NCBI RefSeq assembly: GCF_900102505.1
Contig: NZ_FMVT01000001.1
Location: 1-64,000, forward strand
From: Paracoccus tibetensis
GTDB taxonomy: Bacteria; Pseudomonadota; Alphaproteobacteria; Rhodobacterales; Rhodobacteraceae
Direction of reading: 5' to 3'
DNA length: 64,000 nt
The notes under the pieces were generated by a model. It was not told the origin of the DNA, did no database searches, and saw only the letters and a program-made list of their open reading frames with translations. A program made the position numbers and the translations under genes. This document shows, in pieces, positions 10,137 to 19,197 of this stretch. Position 1 is the stretch's first letter. The number at the start of each line of letters is the position of its first letter.

Positions 10137-10154
10137 GCGGGCGTTCGCGCCCGC
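10137..10154 (+). other. TTCG-tetraloop hairpin between iolI and iolC
   Basis: GCGGGCG-TTCG-CGCCCGC is a perfect 7-base stem closed by the extra-stable UUCG tetraloop. It is placed in the 49-base gap before the iolC ribosome site. With no T run it is more likely an mRNA stability or processing element than a terminator. Confidence 0.55.
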
Positions 10155-10177
10155 GCTCATCTTGAAGGAGCACTGCG

Positions 10178-12097
10178 ATGAAGACGCTTGACGTGATCAC
10201 CATCGGCCGGTCCTCGGTCGATCTCTACGGCCAGCAGGTGGGCGGGCGGCTGGAGGACATGGGGTCCTTCGCCAAGTATATCGGCGGCAGCCCGACCAAC
10301 ATCGCCTGCGGGACGGCGCGGCTCGGCCTGCGCTCGGCCGTGATCACGCGGGTCGGAGACGAGCACATGGGCCGCTTCATCCGCAAGCAGCTGATCCGCG
10401 AGGGCGTCGACGTGCGGGGCGTGGCGACCGACCCCGAGCGGCTGACGGCGCTGGTGATCCTCGGCATCCGCGATCAGGACAGCTTCCCGCTGATCTTTTA
10501 CCGCGAGAACTGCGCCGACATGGCGCTGACCGAGGCGGACATCGACGAGGGCTTCATCGCCTCGGCGCGCTGCGTGCTGGCGACCGGTACGCATCTGAGC
10601 CATCCGCGGACCGAGGCGGCGGTGATGCGCGCGCTGGAGCTGTCCCGCAAGCACGGCGCGCAGACGGCGCTGGACATTGACTACCGCCCGAACCTCTGGG
10701 GCGTTGCCGGCCACGGCGAGGGCGAGAGCCGCTTCGTCGAAAGCGCCGCCGTGACAGCCAAGCTGCAGGCGACGCTGCGTCTCTTCGACCTGATCGTCGG
10801 CACCGAGGAAGAGTTCCACATCGCCGGCGGCAGCACCGACACGCTGGCGGCGCTGCGCGCCGTGCGGGCGGTCTCGGACGCCACGCTCGTCTGCAAGCGC
10901 GGCGCCAAGGGCGCGGTCGCCTTCACCGGCCCCATCCCGGACAGCCTGGACGACGGCGAGGCCGGCCCCGGCTTTCCCATCGAGGTCTTCAACGTGCTGG
11001 GCGCCGGCGACGGCTTCTTCTCGGGTCTCCTGAAGGGCTGGCTGGATGGCGAGCCCTGGCCGAAGGCGCTGGAATATGCCAATGCCTGCGGCGCCTTCGC
11101 CGTCAGCCGCCACGGCTGCACCCCCGCCTACCCTTCGCTGGAGGAACTGCGCTTCTTCCTGTCGCGCGGCGTGATCCGCCCCGACCTTCGCAACGACGCC
11201 GCGTTGGAGCAGATCCACTGGGCGACGAACCGGCAGGGCCGGATGGGCGGCGACTGGACGACGATGCGCGTTTTCGCGTTCGACCACCGGATGCAGCTTG
11301 AGGCGATGGAGGGCTACACGCCGCAGAAGGGCGGGGCCTTCAAGCGCCTCTGCCTTCAGGCGGCGCTGGCGGTGCAGGACGGGCAGGGCGGCTATGGCAT
11401 CCTCTGCGACAGCCGCATCGGGCGCGAGGCGCTGCACGCGGCCTCGGGCACCGGCCTCTGGATCGGGCGGCCGGCGGAATGGCCCGGCTCGCGGCCGCTG
11501 GCTCTTGAGCCCGAGCTGGGTCCGGATTGCGGCGGGCTTGGCGAGTGGGTGCGCGAGAACGTGGTCAAGGTGCTCTGCTTCTGCCATCCGGACGACGACG
11601 CGGCCCTGCGCGCCGAGCAGGAGGCGACGGTGGGCCGCCTCTACGCCGCCGCCCGCCGGAGCGGGCTGGAGTTCCTGCTGGAGATCATCCCCTCGAAGGT
11701 CGGCGCGGTCGATAACGACACGACCGCCACGCTGATCCGGCAGTTCTACGCCGCCGGCATCTACCCCGACTGGTGGAAGCTGGAGCCGCTGACCTCGCGA
11801 ACGGCCTGGGCCAAGGCCATCTCTGCCATCGAGGATCACGACCGCCACACGCGCGGTATCGTGGTCCTCGGCCTCGATGCGCCCGAGGCCGAGCTGGCGG
11901 CCAGCTTCGAGGTCGCCGCCAGCTTCGATCTGGTGCGCGGCTTCGCTGTCGGGCGGACGATCTTCGGGACGGTTGCGCGCGACTGGTTCGCCGGCAAGAT
12001 GGACGACGCCGGGGCGGTCACCGAGATGGCCAGCCGCTACGGCCGCCTCTGCGGCCTCTGGGACAATGCCCGCGCTGCGGCGAAGGTGGCGGCATGA
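10178..12097 (+). CDS. iolC: fused 5-dehydro-2-deoxygluconokinase / DUF2090 aldolase-like protein
   Basis: This 639-residue protein has two parts. Residues 1 to about 330 are a PfkB/ribokinase-type kinase, beginning DVITIGRSSVDLYG, with GGSPTNIA and the catalytic NVLGAGDGFFSGLL near residue 272. Residues about 340-635 are a DUF2090 domain (RVFAFDHRMQLE, GILCDSRIGREAL, WWKLEPL), which is often fused to IolC in proteobacteria and is thought to act as the aldolase step. The protein would phosphorylate 5-dehydro-2-deoxygluconate and may then cleave the product to DHAP and malonate semialdehyde, replacing separate IolJ. A clear ribosome site (AAGGAG) precedes ATG 10178. It overlaps an upstream alternative iolD start by 4 bases. 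Confidence 0.93.
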   Translation: MKTLDVITIGRSSVDLYGQQVGGRLEDMGSFAKYIGGSPTNIACGTARLGLRSAVITRVGDEHMGRFIRKQLIREGVDVRGVATDPERLTALVILGIRDQDSFPLIFYRENCADMALTEADIDEGFIASARCVLATGTHLSHPRTEAAVMRALELSRKHGAQTALDIDYRPNLWGVAGHGEGESRFVESAAVTAKLQATLRLFDLIVGTEEEFHIAGGSTDTLAALRAVRAVSDATLVCKRGAKGAVAFTGPIPDSLDDGEAGPGFPIEVFNVLGAGDGFFSGLLKGWLDGEPWPKALEYANACGAFAVSRHGCTPAYPSLEELRFFLSRGVIRPDLRNDAALEQIHWATNRQGRMGGDWTTMRVFAFDHRMQLEAMEGYTPQKGGAFKRLCLQAALAVQDGQGGYGILCDSRIGREALHAASGTGLWIGRPAEWPGSRPLALEPELGPDCGGLGEWVRENVVKVLCFCHPDDDAALRAEQEATVGRLYAAARRSGLEFLLEIIPSKVGAVDNDTTATLIRQFYAAGIYPDWWKLEPLTSRTAWAKAISAIEDHDRHTRGIVVLGLDAPEAELAASFEVAASFDLVRGFAVGRTIFGTVARDWFAGKMDDAGAVTEMASRYGRLCGLWDNARAAAKVAA

Positions 12098-12159
12098 ACC
12101 GGCCCTTGAGCGAAGGCGAGGCCGTGCCCGCCACGACAGACCACGCAGGAGATGCGCAG

Positions 12160-13989
12160 ATGAGCGGAACGATCAGGCTGACGGCGGCGCAGGCGATGGT
12201 GCGCTGGCTCTCGGTGCAGATGACCGAGGAGGGCGAGCGCTTCATCGACGGGGTCTGGGCGATCTTCGGGCACGGCAACGTGGCGGGTATCGGAGAGGCG
12301 CTGCACGGGATCGGCGACGCGCTGCCCACCTGGCGCGGGCAGAACGAGCAGACCATGGCGCACGCCGCCATCGCCTATGCCAAGGGCAAGGCCCGGCGGC
12401 GGGCGCAGGCGGTGACGGCGTCCATCGGGCCGGGCTCGACGAACATGGTCACGGCGGCGGCGCTGGCGCATGTGAATCGCCTGCCGGTGTTGTTCATCGC
12501 AGGCGACGTCTTCGCGAACCGTCGACCCGATCCGGTCCTGCAGCAGGTCGAGAGCTTCGGCGACGGGACCGTCAGCGCGAACGACTGCTTCCGCCCGGTG
12601 GTGCGCTATTTCGACCGCATCACCCGGCCCGAGCACCTGCTGACCGCGCTGCCCCGCGCGCTGCGGGTGATGACCGATCCGGCCGAGTGCGGCCCGGTCT
12701 GCCTCGCCTTCTGCCAGGACGTGCAGGCCGAGGCCTATGACTGGCCCGAGGCGTTCTTCATGCCGCGCACGTGGCGCATCCGCCGGCCCGCGCCCGATGC
12801 GGCCGAACTGGCCGAGGCGGCTGCCATGATCCGGGCCGCCAAGGCGCCGGTGCTGATCTGCGGCGGGGGCGTCATCTACTCCGGTGCCGAGGATGCGCTC
12901 GGGGACTTCGCGAGCCGCCTCAACATCCCGGTGATCGAGACGCAGGCGGGCAAGTCCGCCCTGCCGCAGTCCCATCCGATGAACTTCGGCGCGGCGGGCG
13001 TCGATGGTTCGGCCGCGGCCAACGCGGCGGTGCAGGAGGCGGATCTGGTGATCGCTGTCGGCACGCGGCTGCAGGACTTCACCACCGGCTCGCGCACGCT
13101 CTTCCCCAAGGCGCGCATCCTGGGGGTGAACGTGCAGACCCATGACGCGGGCAAGCACGGCGCCGCGACGCTGCTCGCCGATGCGCGCGTGGCGCTGGAG
13201 GCGCTGGCGGCCGAACTGAAGGGTCTGCGTTTCGACGCCGCCGACCCGCAGGCCCGAGCCGACTGGCTGGCAGTGGTGGACGCCCATTGCGCGACCACCC
13301 CCGCGGGCCTGCCGACCGACGCGCAGGTGATCGGCGCCGTGCAGGCGGCCGCGCCCGACGGCATCGCCATGTGCGCCGCCGGCACCATGCCCGGGGCGCT
13401 GAAGCTGCTCTGGCAGGCCAGCCGGCACGGCTACCACATGGAATACGGCTACTCCTGCATGGGCTACGAGGTGGCCGGCGCAATGGGCCTGAAGCTCGCC
13501 CGACCGGAACGCGACATCCTGTGCTTCGTCGGCGACGGCAGCTACATGATGGCCAACAGCGAGCTGGCGACGGCGGTGATGCGGCGCATTCCGTTCACGG
13601 TCATCCTGACCGACAACCGCGGCTATGGCTGCATCAACCGGCTTCAGGCCCATTCCGGGGGCGCGGCCTTCAACAACCTCTACCTTGACTGCCGGATCGA
13701 GGCGCAGCCGCAGATCGACTATGTCGCCCATGCCGCTAGCATGGGCGCACATGCCGTGAAAGCCGGCGATCTGGCGGACCTGCAGGACCAGATCCGCGCC
13801 GCGCGGGGCCGCGACATCCCGACCGTCATCGTGATCGAGACCACCGCCCGCCCCGGCCCCGGAGACGGGCTGGAGGCAGCGGGCCACTTCTGGGACGTGG
13901 CGGTTCCCGAGGTGGGCGAGACCGACACCCTCAAACAAGCCTATGCGCGCTACATCCAGCATGTCGCGCAGCAGGCCCTGATCAACTGA
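12160..13989 (+). CDS. iolD: 3D-(3,5/4)-trihydroxycyclohexane-1,2-dione acylhydrolase (ThDP-dependent)
   Basis: This thiamine-diphosphate enzyme of 609 residues belongs to the acetolactate-synthase-like fold. It has an N-terminal Pyr domain (GQNEQTMAHAAIAYAKG), a central domain, and a C-terminal PP domain with the metal-binding motif GDGSYMMANSE and NRGYGCIN near residues 457-490. It opens the ring of the trihydroxycyclohexanedione made by IolE. ATG 12160 is chosen because CAGGAGA lies 7 bases upstream and the protein then begins with the usual TIRLTAAQA. ATG 12094, overlapping the iolC stop, would add 22 residues and remains possible. Confidence 0.93.
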   Translation: MSGTIRLTAAQAMVRWLSVQMTEEGERFIDGVWAIFGHGNVAGIGEALHGIGDALPTWRGQNEQTMAHAAIAYAKGKARRRAQAVTASIGPGSTNMVTAAALAHVNRLPVLFIAGDVFANRRPDPVLQQVESFGDGTVSANDCFRPVVRYFDRITRPEHLLTALPRALRVMTDPAECGPVCLAFCQDVQAEAYDWPEAFFMPRTWRIRRPAPDAAELAEAAAMIRAAKAPVLICGGGVIYSGAEDALGDFASRLNIPVIETQAGKSALPQSHPMNFGAAGVDGSAAANAAVQEADLVIAVGTRLQDFTTGSRTLFPKARILGVNVQTHDAGKHGAATLLADARVALEALAAELKGLRFDAADPQARADWLAVVDAHCATTPAGLPTDAQVIGAVQAAAPDGIAMCAAGTMPGALKLLWQASRHGYHMEYGYSCMGYEVAGAMGLKLARPERDILCFVGDGSYMMANSELATAVMRRIPFTVILTDNRGYGCINRLQAHSGGAAFNNLYLDCRIEAQPQIDYVAHAASMGAHAVKAGDLADLQDQIRAARGRDIPTVIVIETTARPGPGDGLEAAGHFWDVAVPEVGETDTLKQAYARYIQHVAQQALIN

Positions 13990-13998
13990 AGGCGCACC

Positions 13999-14910
13999 AT
14001 GATCCTTTACGGCACCAACCCGATTGCCTGGGCCAATGACGACGACCAGTCCATCGGCGCCCATATCCCGACCGAGCAGATCCTGCGCGAGGCTGGCCGC
14101 GAGATCGGCTTCGACGGCATCGAGAACGGCCACCGCTGGCCGGACGACGCGCAGGCGCTGAAGGCGCTGCTGGGCGAATACGGGTTGCGCTTCATCTCGG
14201 GCTGGTACTCGACCGAGCTGCTCACCCGCTCGGTCCGGGACGAAATCGCGGCGGTCCAGCCGCATCTGGCGAAGCTGAAGGCGAATGGCTGCAAGGTCTG
14301 CATCGTGTGCGAATGCTCGAACACCGTGCATGGCGATCCGGCAAGGGCGGTCAACGACCGGCCGCGCCTGACGGAGGCCGAAATGGCCGAGTTTGGTGCC
14401 AAGATGGAGGAGTTCGCGGCCTACCTGGCGGGGAAGGGCATCACCTTGGCCTATCATCATCACATGGGCACCGTGGTCGAGAGTCCCGAAGAAATCGACG
14501 CCTTCATGGCCGCGACCGGTCCTGCGACGCATCTCCTCTTCGATGCCGGCCACTGCACCTTCGGCGGCGGCGACCCGGAAGAGGTGCTGCACCGCCACGT
14601 CTCGCGCGTCGCCCATTTCCACGCCAAGAACATCCGCCGCCAGGTGACTGAGCGGGTGCGGGCCGAGAACCTCTCGTTCCTGCAGGGCGTTCTGGCCGGC
14701 GCCTTCACCGTGCCGGGCGATCCCGAGGGCGCCATCGACTTCGTGCCCCTGCTGCGTATCCTTGCCGAGGCCGGCTATGACGGCTGGCTGGTGATCGAGG
14801 CCGAGCAGGACCCGCAGCAGCGGAGCCCGCTGCACTACCAGTCGATGGGGCTTAAGGCCCTCAAGGCGGCCGCGCGCGAGGCCGGGCTCGGCCAGTCCGT
14901 CGCGGCCTGA
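13999..14910 (+). CDS. iolE: inosose dehydratase
   Basis: This 303-residue TIM-barrel protein has strong IolE features: [13 protein letters not shown] at the start, [42 protein letters not shown] and [10 protein letters not shown]. These supply the Glu, Asp and His metal ligands. It dehydrates 2-keto-myo-inositol to the diketone used by IolD. It begins 9 bases after iolD, inside the catabolic operon. Confidence 0.94.
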   Translation: MILYGTNPIAWANDDDQSIGAHIPTEQILREAGREIGFDGIENGHRWPDDAQALKALLGEYGLRFISGWYSTELLTRSVRDEIAAVQPHLAKLKANGCKVCIVCECSNTVHGDPARAVNDRPRLTEAEMAEFGAKMEEFAAYLAGKGITLAYHHHMGTVVESPEEIDAFMAATGPATHLLFDAGHCTFGGGDPEEVLHRHVSRVAHFHAKNIRRQVTERVRAENLSFLQGVLAGAFTVPGDPEGAIDFVPLLRILAEAGYDGWLVIEAEQDPQQRSPLHYQSMGLKALKAAAREAGLGQSVAA

Positions 14911-14931
14911 CGGCAAGGGAAAGGAGCCGGC

Positions 14932-15729
14932 ATGGCACATCTTCTGCGCAGACCCTTCGGCGCCCATGGCGAGGTGCACCGCATCACCCCGGCCGATGCC
15001 GGCTGGCGCTATGTCGGCTTCTCGCTCCATCGCCTCCGCGCCGGCGATCGCGCGGCCGAGGCGACGGGCGGACGCGAGGCGATCCTGGTGATGGTCGAAG
15101 GGAAGGCGCAGATCTGCGCCGCCGGGCAGGACTGGGGCACCCTGGGCGACCGGATGGACGTCTTCCAGAAGACCCCGCCGCATTGCCTCTACGTCCCGGA
15201 CGGGCAGGACTGGGCGGCCGAGGCGGTGACCGACTGCACCATCGCCGTCTGCTCGGCGCCGGGGCGCGGCGGGCACGAGGCGCGGCGGATCGGCCCGCAC
15301 GGCATCACCCTGACGCAGCGTGGCGAGGGCAGCAACACCCGCTGGATCAACAACATCGCGATGGAGGCCGAGGACTGGTGCGACAGCCTCCTCGTGACCG
15401 AGGTCTTCACCCCGGCGGGCAACTGGTCCTCCTATCCCAGCCACCGCCATGACGAGGACGACTTCCCCCGCATCACCTACCTCGAGGAGACCTATTACCA
15501 CCGCCTGAACCCTGCAACGGGCTGGGCGGTCCAGCGGGTCTATACCGACGACGGCAGCCTCGACGAGGTGATGGCGGTGCGCGATCACGACGTCGTTCTG
15601 GTGCCCCGCGGCCACCACCCCTGCGGCGCGCCGCACGGGATGGAGCTCTACTACCTCAACGTGATGGCCGGCCCCCGACGCGCCTGGAGGTTCGTCGCCG
15701 CGCCAGAGGTCGCGCATCTGATGAGCTAG
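14932..15729 (+). CDS. iolB: 5-deoxy-glucuronate isomerase
   Basis: This 265-residue double cupin is of normal IolB length. Features include the opening LLRRPFGAHGEVH, SSYPSHRHDEDDFP with the metal-binding histidines, LEETYYHRLNP, and VPRGHHPCGAPHGMELYYLNVMAG split over the C-terminal cupin. It isomerises 5-deoxy-glucuronate to 5-dehydro-2-deoxygluconate, the substrate of IolC. It is the last gene of the operon. No iolA follows, so malonate semialdehyde must be handled by an enzyme encoded elsewhere. Confidence 0.94.
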   Translation: MAHLLRRPFGAHGEVHRITPADAGWRYVGFSLHRLRAGDRAAEATGGREAILVMVEGKAQICAAGQDWGTLGDRMDVFQKTPPHCLYVPDGQDWAAEAVTDCTIAVCSAPGRGGHEARRIGPHGITLTQRGEGSNTRWINNIAMEAEDWCDSLLVTEVFTPAGNWSSYPSHRHDEDDFPRITYLEETYYHRLNPATGWAVQRVYTDDGSLDEVMAVRDHDVVLVPRGHHPCGAPHGMELYYLNVMAGPRRAWRFVAAPEVAHLMS

Positions 15730-15758
15730 CCCGTCCAGCGCAGCAAGCGACGTTGCCC

Positions 15759-15778
15759 GGCTACAGGATCGTGTAGCC
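15759..15778. other. inverted repeat after iolB
   Basis: GGCTACA-GGATCG-TGTAGCC forms a 7-base perfect stem 30 bases after the iolB stop. It could serve as a weak or Rho-assisted end of the iol operon, but there is no T tract. The 168-base gap (15730-15897) holds no other feature that I can see. Confidence 0.35.
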
Positions 15779-15897
15779 AAGCGACTGCTTGGCACTGGCG
15801 GCGGAGCAACCGCAGGTGCGCGTCCTCATCCGCCCGAGGTGGGTGAAAAACCGGGAGCAGGGCATGACTGCCGCAGCCGCCGATGCGCCCGACGGAT

Positions 15898-16275
15898 TCA
15901 GTCCTGACGCAGCGACTCCAGCGGCGACTTCTTTGAGGCTTGCCAGGCCGGGTAGATGCCGAAGGTAAGCCCGACGAGGCAGGAGAGGGCGAAAGCCAGA
16001 ACCAGCGGCTCGGGCGTCACCTCGATCCGCATGCCAATGCGGCTATGCGCGATGACGGCGGCGGCCAGTCCGGATGCGGCGCCTGCGAGGCCGCCGGCGA
16101 GCAGCAGGCCCGCGTCCGGAAAGATCCGCTCGGCCACCGGGTCGCCGATCATCACCACGCGGGCCGAGGCGGCCACATCCTTGGCCACGATCTGCCGCAG
16201 CAAGGCCAGCTGCCAGTTCAGCACGAAGAAGAAGAGGCGATTTGAGCGGGTGCTGTCGGCCTCGTCGGCTCGCAC
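15898..16275 (-). pseudogene. remnant of a MacB/FtsX-type ABC permease
   Basis: The C-terminal part reads as the last transmembrane region of a MacB-like permease, with LAFALSCLVGLTFGIYPAWQASKKSPLESLRQD as its end (key motif GIYPAWQA). A piece of the periplasmic domain (MIGDPVAERIFPD) lies directly before the membrane helix, so the middle has been deleted. The first 40 residues do not look like a natural start. No partner ATPase is nearby. It is a non-functional relic. Confidence 0.65.
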
Positions 16276-16286
16276 CTGGACGACGT

Positions 16287-17657
16287 CTACTCCACCAGTC
16301 TCGCTGCAAGTTCCTCGGCCAGCATCTTAGCCTGCTGCCGGATGTCCGGGATTGCGGTGATTTCCCAGAAGGCGGCGCGGGAGGCGGGGCCGATGGCGCG
16401 GATGGTGGGGTCGGGGTGGCCGGATGCGTCGATGAGGGCGCAGTCTGGGGCGATGTCGAGGCCGAGGCGGAGGGGATCGATCCGTGCAGCGCCTCGGGCC
16501 AGGAGCGCGGCGATGAGGGGCGTGGCGTTCTCGGCCGGATCGCGGCGGATGCCGCGGCAGTCGATGATTCGCGCGGCCTCAAGGCCGAGCGTGCGCGCCG
16601 TGCCGCGGGGGCGCCAGTCGGCGGTCAGGATCGCGCCCTCGCGGCGGGCGCCGAGGAAGCTGCCGGACAGGAGGCGCATGCGGCCGGCGCGGATCGCGGC
16701 GTGGATGGGCGCGGCGCTTTCAGGGGGCAGGCGGTGGCGGTGGACTTCCCACCAGGGGGCGGCGTGGCGCAGGAAGCGGGCGCGCTCGGCCGCGTCCATG
16801 GCGCGCCAGAGGGCGGTGAGGTGCGGGCGCAGCCCGTCCACCGCGTCGCGCCATGTCCCGCCCTGCGCCTCGGCCCGGGCGGCGAGGCCGCGCAGCCAGG
16901 ACATCACGAAGCTGACCGGCGCGCCCAAGGGAACTTCGGCCCGGCTGATCTCCAGCGGCGTGCCCGGCGCATGGACGCGGGGCAACTGGCCGCGGCGCGA
17001 GATGGCGACGATCTCGCCCCTGTGGCCGGCATTCAGCAGCGTCACCGCCTGATCGACCATCGACAGCCCCGAGCCGATGATGACGACGCGCCCCGCCGGC
17101 GGCGGCGGCGGCGCGGCCTGCCAGGCGCCTAGGACCAGCCCCTCGGGGTCCGGCTCGGGGACGGCATGGCCGGTCGCCAGCACCGCGCGGTCGGCCGGGA
17201 TCACCCGGCCGTCGTCCAGATGCGCCGCGACCTCTCGGGCGGTATGGGTCAGATCGAGGCAGGTCGCGCGGATGCAGTGCAGCCGCCCGTCCGCGGACAG
17301 GGGCGCCAGCAGCTCGGTCATGTAGGCGCCATAGGTGCCGCGGCTGACGAAGCCCGTCGGGTCCGCCGCCTCGCCGCGCGCGGCCAGCCAGCGCAGGAAG
17401 TGGCTGGGATCGTCCGGAAAGGCGCTCATGTTGCCGGCGCGGGTGTTCAGGAGGTGCCCGGGATCGGCGGTCGAATAGGCGATGCCGCAGCCCAGCATGT
17501 GCCGGCCCTCGATCACGGTGACGCGCAGGCCCGCGCCCGGATCGCGCAGCAGATGCGCGGCCAGCAGGACGCCGCTGGCGCCCCCGCCGATGATGAGGAC
17601 ATGGGGCAGATGGGCGATGCGCGGCGCGGGTGCGGGCGGGAACGTCTCGATCTTCAT
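16287..17657 (-). CDS. FAD/NAD(P)-binding oxidoreductase-like protein
   Basis: This 456-residue protein has an N-terminal dinucleotide-binding motif (VLIIGGGASGVLLAAHLL) and the features of the FAD-NAD(P)-binding family PF13454: EGRHMLGCGIAYST, LNTRAGNMSAF, then a second nucleotide motif RVVIIGSGLSMVDQA. A C-terminal IGPASRAAFWEITAIPDIR segment follows. Members often accompany small-molecule or siderophore metabolism, but no substrate is known. It may form a transcription unit with the small membrane protein and hydrolase upstream. The start at 17657 follows an AGGAGG site on the minus strand (CTTAGGAGGATGCC). Confidence 0.85.
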   Translation of the reverse strand: MKIETFPPAPAPRIAHLPHVLIIGGGASGVLLAAHLLRDPGAGLRVTVIEGRHMLGCGIAYSTADPGHLLNTRAGNMSAFPDDPSHFLRWLAARGEAADPTGFVSRGTYGAYMTELLAPLSADGRLHCIRATCLDLTHTAREVAAHLDDGRVIPADRAVLATGHAVPEPDPEGLVLGAWQAAPPPPPAGRVVIIGSGLSMVDQAVTLLNAGHRGEIVAISRRGQLPRVHAPGTPLEISRAEVPLGAPVSFVMSWLRGLAARAEAQGGTWRDAVDGLRPHLTALWRAMDAAERARFLRHAAPWWEVHRHRLPPESAAPIHAAIRAGRMRLLSGSFLGARREGAILTADWRPRGTARTLGLEAARIIDCRGIRRDPAENATPLIAALLARGAARIDPLRLGLDIAPDCALIDASGHPDPTIRAIGPASRAAFWEITAIPDIRQQAKMLAEELAARLVE

Positions 17658-17699
17658 GGCATCCTCCTAAGGGCGGCGGGATCAGGGGGGGCGGCGGGA

Positions 17700-17837
17700 T
17701 CAGAGGGCGGTGGCGAAGACGGCCATCCAGAGCGCGAGGTTGACGGCGATGGCGGCGGGGACGATCACCTCGCGCCGGCCGGGGGCGGGGCGCTGGTGCA
17801 GGCGGCGCAGATGGGCCTCGGTGGTCGGGTCGAACAT
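17700..17837 (-). CDS. small single-pass membrane protein
   Basis: This 45-residue protein has a polar start (MFDPTTEAHLRRLHQRP) and one hydrophobic helix (VIVPAAIAVNLALWMAVFATAL). A strong AAAGGAG ribosome site lies in front of the ATG at 17837, so this short frame is preferred over the longer one that begins upstream. It sits between the FAD oxidoreductase and the hydrolase on the same strand and could be a membrane partner of the oxidoreductase. I recognise no family. Confidence 0.6.
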   Translation of the reverse strand: MFDPTTEAHLRRLHQRPAPGRREVIVPAAIAVNLALWMAVFATAL

Positions 17838-17865
17838 GGCGGGCTCCTTTCGGGCTGCGATGGCG

Positions 17866-18456
17866 TCAGGCGGTGCGGGCGCCCCTGAGACGGGTGATCC
17901 AGGAGGGGCGGGCGGTCCGGGCAATCAGCTCATCGCGCAGCGCCTTGCCGCGGGGCCAGGGGCCGAAGCCCGAAGCGACGTTGATGTGGCCGGCATGGCC
18001 GAGATCGTAGAGCTCGGCGCCCCAGCCCGAGGCGACCTCGCGGGCCTGCTCGAAGCCCATCCACGGATCGTTGCGGCTGGCGACCACGGTGGCGGGAATG
18101 TCGAAGCGGCCGCGGGGCAGGGCGCCGAAGGGACGCGTGCGCGCCGAGATCAGCGGATCGGCCGGCGCGACCAGCAGCGCCCCGCGCACCGGCAGGTCCG
18201 GCCAGCGCGTCAGCAGATGGGCGATGGTGACGGCGCCGAGCGAGTGGCCGACGAGGATGCAGCCGGGGTGGCGCAGCACCTGGCTGGCCAGCATCGCCTG
18301 CCACAGCTCGCGGACGGGCCGGGCGGGATCGCCCGTCTCCAGCAGGATGGCGTCGGGATCGGTCCCCGCCCACCAGTCCTGCCAGTGGGGCGCGGGCGAG
18401 CCGTCGAGGCCGGGGACGATGATCGTCTTGGGCTGCGTCTTGGTGGTCCAGCTCAT
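17866..18456 (-). CDS. RBBP9/YdeN-family alpha/beta hydrolase
   Basis: This 196-residue serine hydrolase has IIVPGLDGSPAPHWQDWW at the start, the nucleophile elbow GHSLGA, the Asp in SRNDPWM and the His in LGHAGHINVASGFGPWP, which together give the family's Ser-Asp-His triad. The start ATG 18456 has a TAAAGGAG site; an upstream in-frame start lacks one. Members are small cytoplasmic esterases of mostly unknown substrate. It lies downstream of, and on the same strand as, the Lrp gene. Confidence 0.88.
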   Translation of the reverse strand: MSWTTKTQPKTIIVPGLDGSPAPHWQDWWAGTDPDAILLETGDPARPVRELWQAMLASQVLRHPGCILVGHSLGAVTIAHLLTRWPDLPVRGALLVAPADPLISARTRPFGALPRGRFDIPATVVASRNDPWMGFEQAREVASGWGAELYDLGHAGHINVASGFGPWPRGKALRDELIARTARPSWITRLRGARTA

Positions 18457-18540
18457 GGCGCTCTCCTTTATCTCGCATAACACTACAATGATGGTCGTGT
18501 ATTTGGGTTCCAAAGATCACGCCCAGAAGGGAACAGGGTT

Positions 18541-19038
18541 CTACCGGTCGCGGGTGTTGACGGGGTAGGCGGTGGTGTGGCGCAGCCGCTCCATCGCGAA
18601 CTGCGAGGTGACGTTCTTGATCGCCACCGCATCGGTCAGCGCGCGGTAGAAGGCGTCATAGGCCGCCATGTCCGGCACGGCGACGCGGAGGAGGTAATCG
18701 ACATCGCCGGCCATGCGCCAGGCCTCCATCACCTGCGGCAGGCCGGTCAGCGCCTTGGCGAAGGCGTCGCGCCACTCGGCGGAATGATCCGGCGCCTCGA
18801 TGCCCACGAAGACCGTCAGCCCGAAGCCCAGCTTGGCCGGATCGGCCAGCGCCACGCGCCGCTGGATCACACCCGCGGCCTCCAGCTTCTGGATGCGCTT
18901 CCAGCAGGGGGTCTGCGACAGGCCGACCTTCTCGGCGATCTGGGCGATGGGCGTGGTCGCATCCGCCATCAGCGCCGCCACGATCTTGCGGTCGATCAGG
19001 TCCAGCGCGAAGGCGGTGCGGGTCTCGTCCTGGGGCAT
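18541..19038 (-). CDS. Lrp/AsnC-family transcriptional regulator
   Basis: This 165-residue protein has a typical N-terminal winged helix (LIDRKIVAAL, IAEKVGLSQTPCWKRIQKLEAAGVI) and a C-terminal RAM ligand-binding domain (VFVGIEAPDHS, GDVDYLLRVAVPDMAAYDAF). The triad of recognition-helix residues is normal. The tail HTTAYPVN is common in this family. It is transcribed away from the Rrf2 gene across a 159-base gap. It probably senses an amino acid; its targets are unknown and may include the hydrolase and oxidoreductase downstream. Confidence 0.92.
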   Translation of the reverse strand: MPQDETRTAFALDLIDRKIVAALMADATTPIAQIAEKVGLSQTPCWKRIQKLEAAGVIQRRVALADPAKLGFGLTVFVGIEAPDHSAEWRDAFAKALTGLPQVMEAWRMAGDVDYLLRVAVPDMAAYDAFYRALTDAVAIKNVTSQFAMERLRHTTAYPVNTRDR

Positions 19039-19197
19039 GATCCTCTCCTCTTGCGCCCGAGGATGCCACGAATCATGTTAATGTCTAGCGCAATTGTCGT
19101 TATTCGACGAAAAGCCGCGGCACCCGGTCGTCTTTTCTGGCGCTTTCCGGCATATGCCCCTATGATTGCAAGGGAAGATGACGCGGAGCGGCCGGGC

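Noticed and set aside
15759..15778. Inverted repeat after iolB as a firm terminator
   Set aside because: The stem is short and no T run follows; kept only as a low-confidence structure.
12037..15795. A 1252-residue open frame on the minus strand opposite iolD, iolE and iolB
   Set aside because: It is a shadow of GC-rich coding DNA; the + strand frames encode recognisable enzymes and the antisense protein is rich in His, Arg and Gly with no known motif.
17700..17924. A 74-residue version of the small membrane protein
   Set aside because: The extra 29 residues are Pro-rich and lie before a strong ribosome site that belongs to the 45-residue form.
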